A stretch of 61,518 nucleotides of DNA from Zoogloea sp. (GTDB lineage: Bacteria; Pseudomonadota; Gammaproteobacteria; Burkholderiales; Rhodocyclaceae), in NCBI GenBank assembly GCA_016789125.1, contig JAEUNU010000100.1:1-61518 (forward strand), written 5' to 3'. Under the pieces are notes generated by a model that did no database searches, was not told where the DNA came from, and was given only the letters and a program-made list of their open reading frames with translations. Positions 8,777 through 16,001 of this stretch are shown here, piece by piece. Position 1 is the first letter of the stretch; the number at the start of each line of letters is the position of its first letter. The translations under genes and the position numbers were made by a program.

Positions 8777-8974
8777 TTAGCGGGCGACGGTGACCGCCGG
8801 CCAGAGAAGCCGGCGGTTAACCAGCTTCTGCGGACGAATGCCGTAGTAGCTGCCGGTATCGCTCACGCGCTGGCGAACAGAGCGCGGACGCACGCCATGC
8901 AGCTTGGCGAACTCAACGGTAGTGAGCGTGTAGGGAGCGGAAGGGGTTGAGGCGGAACCGGAGACTTCTTGCAT
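8777..8974 (-). CDS. Small putative DNA-binding protein, paralogue of 236-490
   Basis: 65 residues from ATG 8974. An in-frame ATG at 8992 exists, but the later start aligns better with the paralogue's M-x-S/E start and neither has a strong ribosome-binding site. It shares TxxEFAxLxxVxPxSVRQR, then YYG, then RRLLWPA with the product of 236-490. It is the first gene after a region of palindromic AGACGTA repeats (9016-9131), so it may be autoregulatory or the early regulator that binds them. Function inferred, not shown. Confidence 0.7.
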   Translation of the reverse strand: MQEVSGSASTPSAPYTLTTVEFAKLHGVRPRSVRQRVSDTGSYYGIRPQKLVNRRLLWPAVTVAR

Positions 8975-9015
8975 TTTGGCACCCACGTACATTTAGGTAG
9001 TGGGGCCACTCTGCG

Positions 9016-9131
9016 CTAGACGTAGGTCTGTCTAGCAATACGTCTACCTCGATATTTTATAAGTGATTGTTTTTAAGTATGTTGAGTGCTGAATGTAGAC
9101 GTACGTCTAGTTCAAGTAGACGTACGTCTAG
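9016..9131. promoter_or_regulatory. AGACGTA/TACGTCT palindromic operator array
   Basis: Two perfect palindromes TAGACGTACGTCTA lie at 9096-9109 and 9117-9130, exactly 21 bp apart (two helical turns). Two further half-sites, AGACGTA at about 9018-9024 and TACGTCT at about 9040-9046, lie nearer the 8777-8974 gene. The array sits upstream of the leftward early genes and just after the stop of the 9142-9945 gene, in AT-richer DNA than its surroundings. It looks like an operator for a dimeric repressor or an iteron-type binding site. Confidence 0.7.
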
Positions 9132-9141
9132 ATGGTCCGTC

Positions 9142-9945
9142 TTACTGATTGTCGCGCGCCTTTCTCGCCTTGTTCAGAAGCTGCTTAATGGTCGATTCGG
9201 ATAGCTTTTCCTCAGCGGCTAGTTCTTTAACGGGCGCCCTGGAGCCGGCGGCTTTCTTTACTTCGAACCTTTTCAGTATTCGCTCTCTTCGGTCCCTTGG
9301 TTGCTCTTCAGGCTTGAGCGTGCGTGCAGAGCCGGTTTCTTTTCGATCAGCCTTCGCCTGCTCGCCGGCCGGCTCTTCCGGTTCGGCTTTGGTCGGGGCC
9401 TGCGGAATCGAGGTGATGCCCTCCGTAGCCAGCTTCAGCACCGGAAAAGCATCAATTGCGATTCCCATTTTCTCGAGCCATGCCTTTACCTCATCCGTTC
9501 GCACCATCAACCGGCTATGAGGCATCATTTTCTGGAGTGACAAGAGCGTGTCGTCTTCTAGGTACCACGAGCGATCATTTACGGGAATGCCACTGCCCTG
9601 CTCTCGGGCAACGAGGCTTCCGTCCAAGAGGGCAGCCTTGATTGCCCGGATGAAGGCCCTTCCAGACTCGCAAGCGGCCAGATCCTTGCGTGACTCCAAG
9701 GGCTCCGCCCGACGTGCGGCAAACGCTGCGCCCCAGGCTAACGCCGCGATAGGGATAAGGGCGCAACCGCCCGCTTCGAGTTGCTTGATGCGGGCTTCAA
9801 ACTCGCTCTCGAGATCTCCAATTTCTTGGGCGCCCTCAGCCCTGATTTGGTCGACCTTAGCTTTTGCCTCTGGTGGCAGTCCTGCGTATATCTTTGAAAA
9901 GATCTGATTGACTTCTGCCTGTTTCTCGGGAGTGAGTTTCATCAC
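9142..9945 (-). CDS. Hypothetical protein with C-terminal helix-turn-helix
   Basis: 267 residues with visibly lower GC than neighbouring genes. The start MKLTPEKQAEVNQIF precedes a long charged helix (to about 60). A middle region about 90-165 contains VNDRSWYLEDDTLLSL and VRTDEVKAWLEKMG, which resembles winged-helix excisionase-like folds. A basic linker leads to a C-terminal helix-turn-helix (EEKLSESTIKQLLNKA). Its stop is 11 bases from the palindromic operator array. It may be a regulator or directionality factor; this is weak inference. Confidence 0.6.
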   Translation of the reverse strand: MMKLTPEKQAEVNQIFSKIYAGLPPEAKAKVDQIRAEGAQEIGDLESEFEARIKQLEAGGCALIPIAALAWGAAFAARRAEPLESRKDLAACESGRAFIRAIKAALLDGSLVAREQGSGIPVNDRSWYLEDDTLLSLQKMMPHSRLMVRTDEVKAWLEKMGIAIDAFPVLKLATEGITSIPQAPTKAEPEEPAGEQAKADRKETGSARTLKPEEQPRDRRERILKRFEVKKAAGSRAPVKELAAEEKLSESTIKQLLNKARKARDNQ

Positions 9946-10045
9946 GGTGCGCCCCTTCGTGGCGTTCCTTCATCGGGATGCCGCGCCAGGCCGGTGAAGG
10001 TGTCCGGCTTTTCGCCCGGCCAAAGGCTAGGCGCGGCATGATCGG

Positions 10046-10375
10046 TCAGGCGGGCGCGCTGTGGTGTTGGTCGCCGCGGGTCACGGAGAGCCGCAGGCCC
10101 GCGGCATTCAGTACGGCCAGCAATGTTTTCAGCGTGGGGTTGCCCTTCGCGCTCAGGCTTTTGTAGAGGCTTTCGCGGGGCAGGCCGGCACGCTCGGCAA
10201 TCTTCGCCATGCCTTGCGCTTCGGCCACGTGGCGAAGGGCCCGCAGCAGGGCTTCCTGCCCGCCGGGCTCGTCGGCGTCCCCAAGGGCCACCGCCAGATA
10301 TTCGGCGGCAAATGCCGGGTCTTCGCGCAGCAGCTCGACCACGGCTTCATCGTGGGGGCGGGATGTGGGGTTCAT
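10046..10375 (-). CDS. HigA/HTH-type orphan antitoxin
   Basis: 109 residues with the pattern of the probable addiction-module antidote family (COG3636): an acidic N-terminal half, then AEAQGMAKIAERAGLPRESLYK, a helix-turn-helix, then the SAKGNPTLKTLLAVLNAAGLRL end typical of these proteins. Partners are usually HigB/RelE toxins encoded directly before the antitoxin; none lies adjacent here. It sits 78 bases after the HigA-like gene of the next pair. It may regulate the element or be left over from a lost pair. Confidence 0.75.
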   Translation of the reverse strand: MNPTSRPHDEAVVELLREDPAFAAEYLAVALGDADEPGGQEALLRALRHVAEAQGMAKIAERAGLPRESLYKSLSAKGNPTLKTLLAVLNAAGLRLSVTRGDQHHSAPA

Positions 10376-10453
10376 AGCGCTGGGGCGGCCCGGCTGGACG
10401 CTTCCGGATAAGCCGTGGGGGTGAAGGGCAGGCGCATTGCCTTGCCGTCCGGG

Positions 10454-10741
10454 TCAGGCGTTGAGCGCTTCGATCACCGCCTTGGGGTTGTGATCGATGA
10501 CATTCAGCAGCACCAGGGCGGGGCCGTGCGGGGCGCGGTCGCCCCGCTCCCAGTGGCGAAGGGTCGCAGTGGAGAAGCCGAAGCGGGCGGCGAATTGCTC
10601 CTGGGTCATGCCCACCTTTGCGCGAAGCGCCTTCACGTCCACCGGCTTGGGGCGATGGATGCGGGTTTCGGGGGCGCGGCCTTCGGCGTGCTCAATGGCC
10701 TCCAGCAGCCCGCGCTTGATGCTCTCGAAAGCGGTGCTCAT
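10454..10741 (-). CDS. higA: HigA-like antitoxin (XRE family)
   Basis: 95 residues. The ATG at 10741 overlaps the toxin stop as ATGA, and AAGGAAAA precedes it. The C-terminal half is an XRE helix-turn-helix (VDVKALRAKVGMTQEQFAARFGF, then STATLRHWERGDR). It ends with the short tail VLLNVIDHNPKAVIEAL common in HigA2/NadS-type antitoxins. It should neutralise the upstream toxin and repress the shared promoter. The toxin-first order is that of higBA systems. Confidence 0.85.
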   Translation of the reverse strand: MSTAFESIKRGLLEAIEHAEGRAPETRIHRPKPVDVKALRAKVGMTQEQFAARFGFSTATLRHWERGDRAPHGPALVLLNVIDHNPKAVIEALNA

Positions 10742-11079
10742 AGTCGTTTTCCTTTCCATGCCTTCACGAGCAAGGCGGTCAGGTCCGCCAACTCGTTGCG
10801 TTCGGCCTTGCTCAGGTTGGCGCGGTCGCCCTTGGCGAACAGCGTCAGCAGATACAGGGGCATGGCCTCATCGTGAAAGTAGTAGATGACGCGCACCCCG
10901 CCGCTCTTGCCTTGCCCGCCTCGCCCCCAGCGCAGTTTGCGCACGCCCCCCGTGCCTTCCATGAGGTCGCCTGCCTTGGGGTTCTCTGCCAGATAGCGGA
11001 TAACGTCCTGCCGCTCAGCAGCGCTGAGTAGCTTGTCGGCGGTGCGCATGTACTCGGAGAGTTCGGCAACGGTGAGCAT
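10738..11079 (-). CDS. higB: HigB/RelE-type toxin
   Basis: 113 residues. The core GGVRKLRWGRGGQGKSGG and RVIYYF-xxxxxPLYLLTLFAKG show the HigB-2 family pattern, with basic residues and a hydrophobic beta strand; the family cleaves mRNA on the ribosome. It is coupled to the antitoxin gene. No strong ribosome-binding site precedes the ATG at 11079. TACACT at about 11085-11090 on the minus strand could be the -10 element, giving a very short leader. It likely stabilises the element in its host. Confidence 0.85.
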   Translation of the reverse strand: MLTVAELSEYMRTADKLLSAAERQDVIRYLAENPKAGDLMEGTGGVRKLRWGRGGQGKSGGVRVIYYFHDEAMPLYLLTLFAKGDRANLSKAERNELADLTALLVKAWKGKRL

Positions 11080-11107
11080 CGTTTAGAGTGTAATCCATTG
11101 GGACAGT

Positions 11108-12523
11108 TCAGGCCACCGCCCGAGGGGCAGGCGCTTGCGAGCCTGCCGATTGTTCAAGCCTGGCCTGTTCGAGCATCCACGCCTCGATCTTGCTGTGCCA
11201 CATGCGCAGCAGATCGAGCGGCCGCACCCGGTAGTGCTTCTCGGCGGTGGCGCTGGGCTTGTGCCCCATGATCTGCGCCACCACGCCGGCCGGGGTCTCG
11301 GTCCATTCGGCCAGGGAGCCGAAGCTGCGGCGCAGTCCGTGCAGCGTGAGGGGTTCGATCCCGGCACGGCGGCAGGCCTGCTTGTGCTGGTTGCTCGGGT
11401 CCTGCAGCCAGCCGGTTGCCGATTGCGAGCTGCTGAACACCCAGGGGGAGGGCTGCCACGGCGCGGCGGCGGCTTCCTGTTGGCCCTTCTTCAGTCGGGC
11501 GGGCTGCCGGGGCGGTGTCTCGTTCCTCGCCTTCAGGTCGCGCAGCAGGGCGGCGAAGTAGGGCGTCAGGGGTATCGTCCGGTCTCCTTCTACCTTGTCG
11601 CGCACGGTCAGGCTGTTCCACTGAAAGTCCACGTCCTCCCACTTCAGGATGCACAGCTCGCCGGGCCGCGCGCCGGTCAGCAGGATGCCCTGCAGGTAGG
11701 CGGCGACCACGGGGCTGTGCAGGCGCCGCACCTCTCGAAACCACGCCTCGAGCTGCTCCCGCAGCAGCGCGTCCTTTCGGGCCTTCTTCTTCGGTAGCTC
11801 CTGCTGCACGGCCTTGGTGGTGCAGGCGGCGGGGTCGGCCTGGTCGCGGTACTCCGCCGTCTCGGCGCACCAGTTGAGAAACGCGCGCAGGATGCTGTAG
11901 GCCAGCCGGGCGCGGGTGGGCCGCACGGCGGCTTCTGCCTTCAGCCACGCCTCGACGGTGGGCGCCTTGAGCTGGCTTAGCGGCTGCTCCAGTAAGGTGC
12001 GCAGAATGCCGGGTTGGGTGAGGCCCTTCCGGCCCCGTGGGCGGGGCTCGCCGCCGGGCTTGGCGGCGTCTTCGTGGCAGGCAATGTGTGCTTCTCCCCA
12101 ATGGTGGCGGCGCGCATGGATATAATGCGCCCACGCTTCGAGGGCGGGCGCCTGTGTCAGGCGCTCCCGTTCGAGCTGTGCGACGGCCTCGGCGGTCTGC
12201 TTTCGCTTCTCCTGGCGGGGGTCCTTCCCCTGGTCCACAATCACCTGAAGTTGCCGTGCGGCTTCCCGCGCCTGGTCAATGTCCAGGGTGTGCCAATCGC
12301 CGATGGTGATCCGCACCGTGCGGCCGTCCTTCAGCTTGGACTGGAAGATGTAGGACTTGGAGCCAGCCGTCGCGCGGATGCCCAGCCCCGGCGCGATCAG
12401 ATCGCGAAGGAAGGCTTGGGACTTGTCCGGCGGGCATGTGAAGCGGCGGATGCGATCCAGCGTGAGCCGCACTCGCGAGGGCTGTGCCCGGTTGTCGGTT
12501 GATGGTTCGTTGATGGCGGTCAC
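11108..12523 (-). CDS. int: Tyrosine recombinase (phage integrase)
   Basis: 471 residues. The N-terminal arm-binding domain (about 20-110) contains the KSYIFQSKLKDGRTVRITIG strand pattern of P4/DUF4102-type integrases, followed by a core-binding domain (about 120-260). The catalytic domain carries the first arginine in GARPGELCILKWEDVD, HGLRR (His-x-x-Arg), the GH of IMGHKPS and the nucleophile in HYR near the end. It catalyses site-specific integration and excision. It lies at the right end of the element, reading inward, with repeated TGTAC sites upstream that could be arm-type binding sites. Confidence 0.92.
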   Translation of the reverse strand: MTAINEPSTDNRAQPSRVRLTLDRIRRFTCPPDKSQAFLRDLIAPGLGIRATAGSKSYIFQSKLKDGRTVRITIGDWHTLDIDQAREAARQLQVIVDQGKDPRQEKRKQTAEAVAQLERERLTQAPALEAWAHYIHARRHHWGEAHIACHEDAAKPGGEPRPRGRKGLTQPGILRTLLEQPLSQLKAPTVEAWLKAEAAVRPTRARLAYSILRAFLNWCAETAEYRDQADPAACTTKAVQQELPKKKARKDALLREQLEAWFREVRRLHSPVVAAYLQGILLTGARPGELCILKWEDVDFQWNSLTVRDKVEGDRTIPLTPYFAALLRDLKARNETPPRQPARLKKGQQEAAAAPWQPSPWVFSSSQSATGWLQDPSNQHKQACRRAGIEPLTLHGLRRSFGSLAEWTETPAGVVAQIMGHKPSATAEKHYRVRPLDLLRMWHSKIEAWMLEQARLEQSAGSQAPAPRAVA

Positions 12524-12547
12524 CGTTTGGGCCCTGGAGTTTCGTCG

Positions 12548-12686
12548 GTGTACGCGCAGTGTACGCGCGTTTCGATGACTTCAATGTACCATTCTGGACG
12601 TTAAGCGGGCGCCGATTTATGAGTAACACCATGATTTTTTGTGATTATCCCGCGCTTGGCGGCTTGTATGTACTTCGATGTACTTC
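12548..12686. repeat. TGTAC repeats next to integrase: candidate arm-type/attachment region
   Basis: Two direct copies of GTGTACGCGC (12548-12557 and 12559-12568, 11 bp apart) and two of ATGTACTTC (12668-12676 and 12678-12686, 10 bp apart), plus a TGTAC at 12585-12589, lie between the integrase and rluB starts. Helically phased short repeats beside an integrase gene are typical of arm-binding sites around an attachment site. The core crossover sequence cannot be placed without the other end. Confidence 0.5.
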
Positions 12687-12718
12687 ACAGAAAATCGACT
12701 TCTTGAGGATCATGGATC

Positions 12719-13882
12719 TTGTCGACCTCCCAAAAACCGAAGAACCGGCCGTTCAGGCCTAAGGCCGGCAAGCCGGGCGGCGAAGGCCCCCAGGGCGGGC
12801 GTCGCAACCGGGGCAGGCCCTCCGCGGAGGGCAATCGCGATGCGCGGCCCGACAGTAACCGGGGCGGACGCCCGGAGCGTGACACCGACGGTGGCCGCCA
12901 GCCCCGCAGCAACGCCTCGGCGATTGGCCTCTCCAACCTCGAGGGCGGTCGCGGCAACTGGCGCGCCCGTCGGCAGGGTGCTGGCGGAGGCTATGCTTCG
13001 CCGGAGTCGCCGTACCCGCTGGCGAGCAGCGAAATCCCGCTGCAGGACGGTGCGGACGCGCGCCGTCCCAAGCGCCCCCAGGACACCACCTACACCGAAC
13101 CCCAGCGCCTGCACAAGGTGCTGGCGGCGGCGGGTATCGGCTCCCGCCGGGAGATCGAGGAGTGGATCATCGCCGGCCGGATCTCGGTCAATGGCGAGCC
13201 TGCCGACGTCGGCCAGAAGGTCGGCCCGGGCGACCGGGTGCGCGTCAATGGCAAGCTGATGCCCCTGCGCTTTGCGCCGCGGATCCCGCGCGTCGTGCTG
13301 TATCACAAGCCCGAGGGCGAGATCGTCTCCCGCGACGACCCGGAGGGCCGGCCTACCGTGTTCGACCGTCTGCCGACCCTGCGCAAGGGGCGCTGGATCG
13401 CGGTGGGGCGCCTCGACTTCAACACCTCCGGCCTGCTGCTCTTCGTGAATGATGGCGACCTGGCTAACAAGCTCATGCATCCCCGCTACGAGCTCGACCG
13501 GGAGTACGCGGTGCGCATCCTGGGTGAGCTCGACGAAGCGCAGCGGCAGGCCCTGCTCGCCGGGATCGAGCTGGAGGACGGCCCCGCCAAGTTCAACACG
13601 CTGCTCGACGCCGGCGGCGAGGGCGCCAACCACTGGTATCGGGTCACCCTGTCAGAGGGGCGCAACCGCGAGGTGCGGCGGATGTTCGAAGCCCTTGGCC
13701 TCACGGTGAGCCGCCTGATGCGTGTTCGCTATGGCCCGGTGGTGCTCCCGTCGCGCCTCAAGCGCGGCATGTGGGAGGACATGGCCGTGGAGGATGTGTG
13801 TGCCCTGGCTGGCCTGCCGAAGCCCGTCAATTCCGGTGGCAAGCCACGCAGCGGCCCGCGGCCGGGGCGTCGCCAGCCTTGA
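12719..13882 (+). CDS. rluB: 23S rRNA pseudouridine synthase B
   Basis: 387 residues. The TTG at 12719 is chosen because no in-frame ATG precedes the conserved part and GAGGA lies about 10 bases upstream. Residues 1-122 are a low-complexity, basic, glycine/arginine-rich extension. An S4 RNA-binding domain follows (about 123-170, [19 protein letters not shown]), then the synthase domain with the catalytic aspartate D233 in [13 protein letters not shown]. It isomerises U2605 of 23S rRNA. A short basic tail closes it. Immediately upstream lies the mobile element, so its normal upstream partner (scpB in relatives) has been separated, or lies beyond the element. Confidence 0.93.
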   Translation: MSTSQKPKNRPFRPKAGKPGGEGPQGGRRNRGRPSAEGNRDARPDSNRGGRPERDTDGGRQPRSNASAIGLSNLEGGRGNWRARRQGAGGGYASPESPYPLASSEIPLQDGADARRPKRPQDTTYTEPQRLHKVLAAAGIGSRREIEEWIIAGRISVNGEPADVGQKVGPGDRVRVNGKLMPLRFAPRIPRVVLYHKPEGEIVSRDDPEGRPTVFDRLPTLRKGRWIAVGRLDFNTSGLLLFVNDGDLANKLMHPRYELDREYAVRILGELDEAQRQALLAGIELEDGPAKFNTLLDAGGEGANHWYRVTLSEGRNREVRRMFEALGLTVSRLMRVRYGPVVLPSRLKRGMWEDMAVEDVCALAGLPKPVNSGGKPRSGPRPGRRQP

Positions 13883-13908
13883 TCGAGGCGCTTGTCGCCG
13901 GGTAAAAA

Positions 13909-13937
13909 TTGCGCCCGCCTCGGCGGGCTGTTATACT
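13909..13937 (+). promoter_or_regulatory. Sigma-70 promoter of the rimP-nusA-infB operon
   Basis: TTGCGC (13909-13914), a 17-base spacer and TATACT (13932-13937) preceded by TG. The spacer contains the GCCCGCC-TC-GGCGGGC stem of the rluB terminator, so terminator and promoter are nested. Transcription would start near 13944, giving a leader of about 119 bases before rimP. Confidence 0.6.
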
Positions 13938-13944
13938 TTTATTG
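13913..13944 (+). terminator. Terminator after rluB
   Basis: A 7-bp perfect stem GCCCGCC/GGCGGGC with a TC loop is followed by a T-rich tract (TGTTATACTTTTATT). It is 30 bases past the rluB stop. Confidence 0.6.
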
Positions 13945-14062
13945 TTGTATCGGCTCGAAAGGGCCGACATCCGGTCGAAATTAAACAGGGATGGGCGTTT
14001 CGCCCATTTTTCTTTTGTGGGCTAGGAATCGCGCCGCGGGCGCAAGGGGAGTTGGCTGGTAA
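13945..14062 (+). ncRNA. Structured rimP leader with an intrinsic terminator (attenuator)
   Basis: The leader has a 7-bp hairpin closed by a GAAA tetraloop (UCGGCUC/GGGCCGA, 13950-13967) and then a textbook terminator: ATGGGCG-TTT-CGCCCAT with TTTTTCTTTT (13991-14016). This lies between the promoter and rimP, so full-length operon transcripts require read-through. NusA, encoded in the operon, affects pausing and termination, making autoregulation plausible. rimP leader RNAs with terminators are known in other proteobacteria; whether this is homologous is untested. Confidence 0.65.
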
Positions 14063-14491
14063 ATGGAGTTGCTGAATTTGATCGAACAGACCGTACAAGG
14101 GCTCGACTACGAACTGGTCGACTTCGAGACTTCGCCCCGAGGGCGTCTCATGCGGGTGTTCATTGATTCGCCGAACGGCATCACTGTGGATGATTGTGCC
14201 ACCGTGAGCAACCAGCTGACGCGAATCTTCGAGGTCGAGAACATCGATTACGATCGCCTCGAGGTCTCTTCCCCCGGTCTGGATCGCCCGCTCAAGAAAG
14301 CGGCGGATTTCGAGCGCTTCGCCGGGCAGGATGTGCAACTTCGCTTGCGCATGCCGATCGCCAATCAGCGTAATTTCGCCGGGGTGCTGCAAGGCCTGAA
14401 AGACGGCGTTGTGACCCTGGAAACGGAAAAGGGGCCTGTCGAGGTTCCGTTTGAAGAAATCGAAAAGGCCCGCCTGGTGCCCAAGTTCTAA
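14063..14491 (+). CDS. rimP: Ribosome maturation factor RimP
   Basis: 142 residues, near the usual 150. The N-terminal alpha/beta domain (about 1-75) includes the VFIDSPNGITVDDCATVS segment, then VSSPGLDRPL, the family's signature; an SH3-like C-terminal domain follows. It binds the 30S precursor and helps the late steps of small-subunit assembly. It is the first gene of the nusA-infB operon. Start ATG 14063 is the only one upstream of the conserved start. Confidence 0.95.
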   Translation: MELLNLIEQTVQGLDYELVDFETSPRGRLMRVFIDSPNGITVDDCATVSNQLTRIFEVENIDYDRLEVSSPGLDRPLKKAADFERFAGQDVQLRLRMPIANQRNFAGVLQGLKDGVVTLETEKGPVEVPFEEIEKARLVPKF

Positions 14492-14512
14492 GAAGTTTGG
14501 AGGTTTGCAGGT

Positions 14513-15985
14513 ATGAGCCGCGAAATTTTGCTGTTGGTTGACGCCCTGGCCCGCGAGAAAAACGTTTCGAAGGAAATCGTTTTTTCTGCGCTGGAGTCCG
14601 CGCTTGCTCAGGCAACGAAGAAACGCATCAACGACGAAGCCGATGTGCGCGTCGCCATCGACCGGGAAACCGGCGATTATGAATCCTTCCGCCGCTGGCA
14701 GGTGCTGCCGGACGAGGACGTCGAGAACGATGAAGCCCAGATGGGCCTGATCGATGCCCGTGAAGAATACCCCGAGATCCAGGTTGGCGACTACGTCGAG
14801 GAAGGGCTCGAGCCCATCGACTTCGGCCGCATCGGTGCCCAGGCCGCCAAGCAGGTGATCCTGCAGAAGGTCCGCGACGCCGAGCGCGAGCAGATTCTCG
14901 CCGACTTCCTGGAGCGCAAGGAATACATCATCTCCGGTGCGATCAAGCGCATGGAGCGTGGTAACGCGATCATCGAAGTGGGTCGCCTCGAAGCCGTGCT
15001 GCCCCGCGATCAGATGATCCCCAAGGAAAACCTCCGGGTCGGCGATCGGGTCAAGGCCTATCTGCTGCGCATCGACCGCGGTGCCCGCGGCCCGCAGCTG
15101 ATCCTCTCGCGCACTGCGCCCGAGTTCGTGATGCGTCTGTTCGAGCTGGAAGTCCCCGAGATCGGTGACGGCCTCCTCGAGATCAAGGCCTGCGCCCGTG
15201 ACCCCGGCCTGCGCGCCAAGATCGGCGTCAAGTCCAACGACCCGCGCATCGACCCGATCGGCACCTGCGTCGGCCTGCGTGGCTCCCGTGTCACCGCCGT
15301 GCGCAACGAGATCGGCGGCGAGAACATCGACATCGTGCTGTGGTCGCCCGAGGCGGCCCAGTTCGTGATCGGCGCGCTGCAGCCGGCCGAGGTCTCTTCC
15401 ATCGTCGTTGACGAGGAAGCCCACGCGATGGACGTGGTGGTTGACGAGAACAATCTCGCCATCGCCATCGGCCGCAACGGCCAGAACGTCAAGCTGGCGT
15501 CCGAGCTCACCGGCTGGACCATCAACCTGATGACCGAAGCGGAATCGGAACGCAAGTCCGAGGCCGAGCACAGCAGCGTGCGTCAGCTGTTCATCTCCAA
15601 GCTTGATGTGGACGAGGAAGTGGCCGACATCCTGATCGACGAGGGTTTCTCGTCCCTCGAGGAAATCGCCTACGTCCCGCTGGCCGAGATGCTGGAAATC
15701 GAATCCTTCGACGAAGAAACGGTGAACGAGCTGCGCAACCGCGCCCGCAACGTGCTCCTTACCGAAGCCATCGTCACCGAAGAGCAACTGGAAACCGTCA
15801 ACGAGGACATGCTTGGCCTCGAAGGCATGGACAAGCCCCTGGCCGCCAAGCTGGCCCAGGGTGGCGTGCATAGCCGCGACGAACTGGCTGATCTGGCGGT
15901 GGACGAACTGATGGAACTGTCGGGGCTGGACGAAGAGCGGGCCAAGAATCTGATCACCAAGGCGCGCGCGCACTGGTTCGAGTAA
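14513..15985 (+). CDS. nusA: Transcription factor NusA
   Basis: 490 residues, full length for the proteobacterial form. It has an N-terminal RNA-polymerase-binding domain (about 1-125), an S1 domain (about 130-200), two KH domains (about 230-345, [12 protein letters not shown] then [16 protein letters not shown]) and two C-terminal helix-hairpin-helix repeats. NusA modulates pausing, termination and antitermination. GGAGG lies 7-8 bases before the ATG. It follows rimP by 21 bases. Confidence 0.97.
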   Translation: MSREILLLVDALAREKNVSKEIVFSALESALAQATKKRINDEADVRVAIDRETGDYESFRRWQVLPDEDVENDEAQMGLIDAREEYPEIQVGDYVEEGLEPIDFGRIGAQAAKQVILQKVRDAEREQILADFLERKEYIISGAIKRMERGNAIIEVGRLEAVLPRDQMIPKENLRVGDRVKAYLLRIDRGARGPQLILSRTAPEFVMRLFELEVPEIGDGLLEIKACARDPGLRAKIGVKSNDPRIDPIGTCVGLRGSRVTAVRNEIGGENIDIVLWSPEAAQFVIGALQPAEVSSIVVDEEAHAMDVVVDENNLAIAIGRNGQNVKLASELTGWTINLMTEAESERKSEAEHSSVRQLFISKLDVDEEVADILIDEGFSSLEEIAYVPLAEMLEIESFDEETVNELRNRARNVLLTEAIVTEEQLETVNEDMLGLEGMDKPLAAKLAQGGVHSRDELADLAVDELMELSGLDEERAKNLITKARAHWFE

Positions 15986-16001
15986 TACCCGGAGGCTCAA
16001 G

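Larger units (their letters stand above)
1..12718. mobile_element. P2-related integrated element (left end outside the window)
   Basis: The segment carries, on the minus strand, a tyrosine integrase at its right end, regulatory genes, a P2 gpA-type rolling-circle endonuclease, a P2 gpN-type capsid protein, an Ogr/Delta activator, a gpE-like tail assembly protein and a tape measure protein. All are packed with overlaps typical of phage operons. The right boundary is placed in the 195 bp between the integrase start and the rluB start because rluB begins the conserved chromosomal run. The left boundary is not visible: genes of the same style run off the left edge. Terminase, portal, scaffold/protease, sheath, tube and baseplate genes are absent between integrase and tape measure. 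It could be a satellite, a mosaic phage-like island or a degraded prophage. Confidence 0.85.

Noticed and set aside
6396..8780. 794-codon plus-strand frame opposite the gpA gene
   Set aside because: The opposite strand carries clear HUH and tyrosine motifs; this frame has none.
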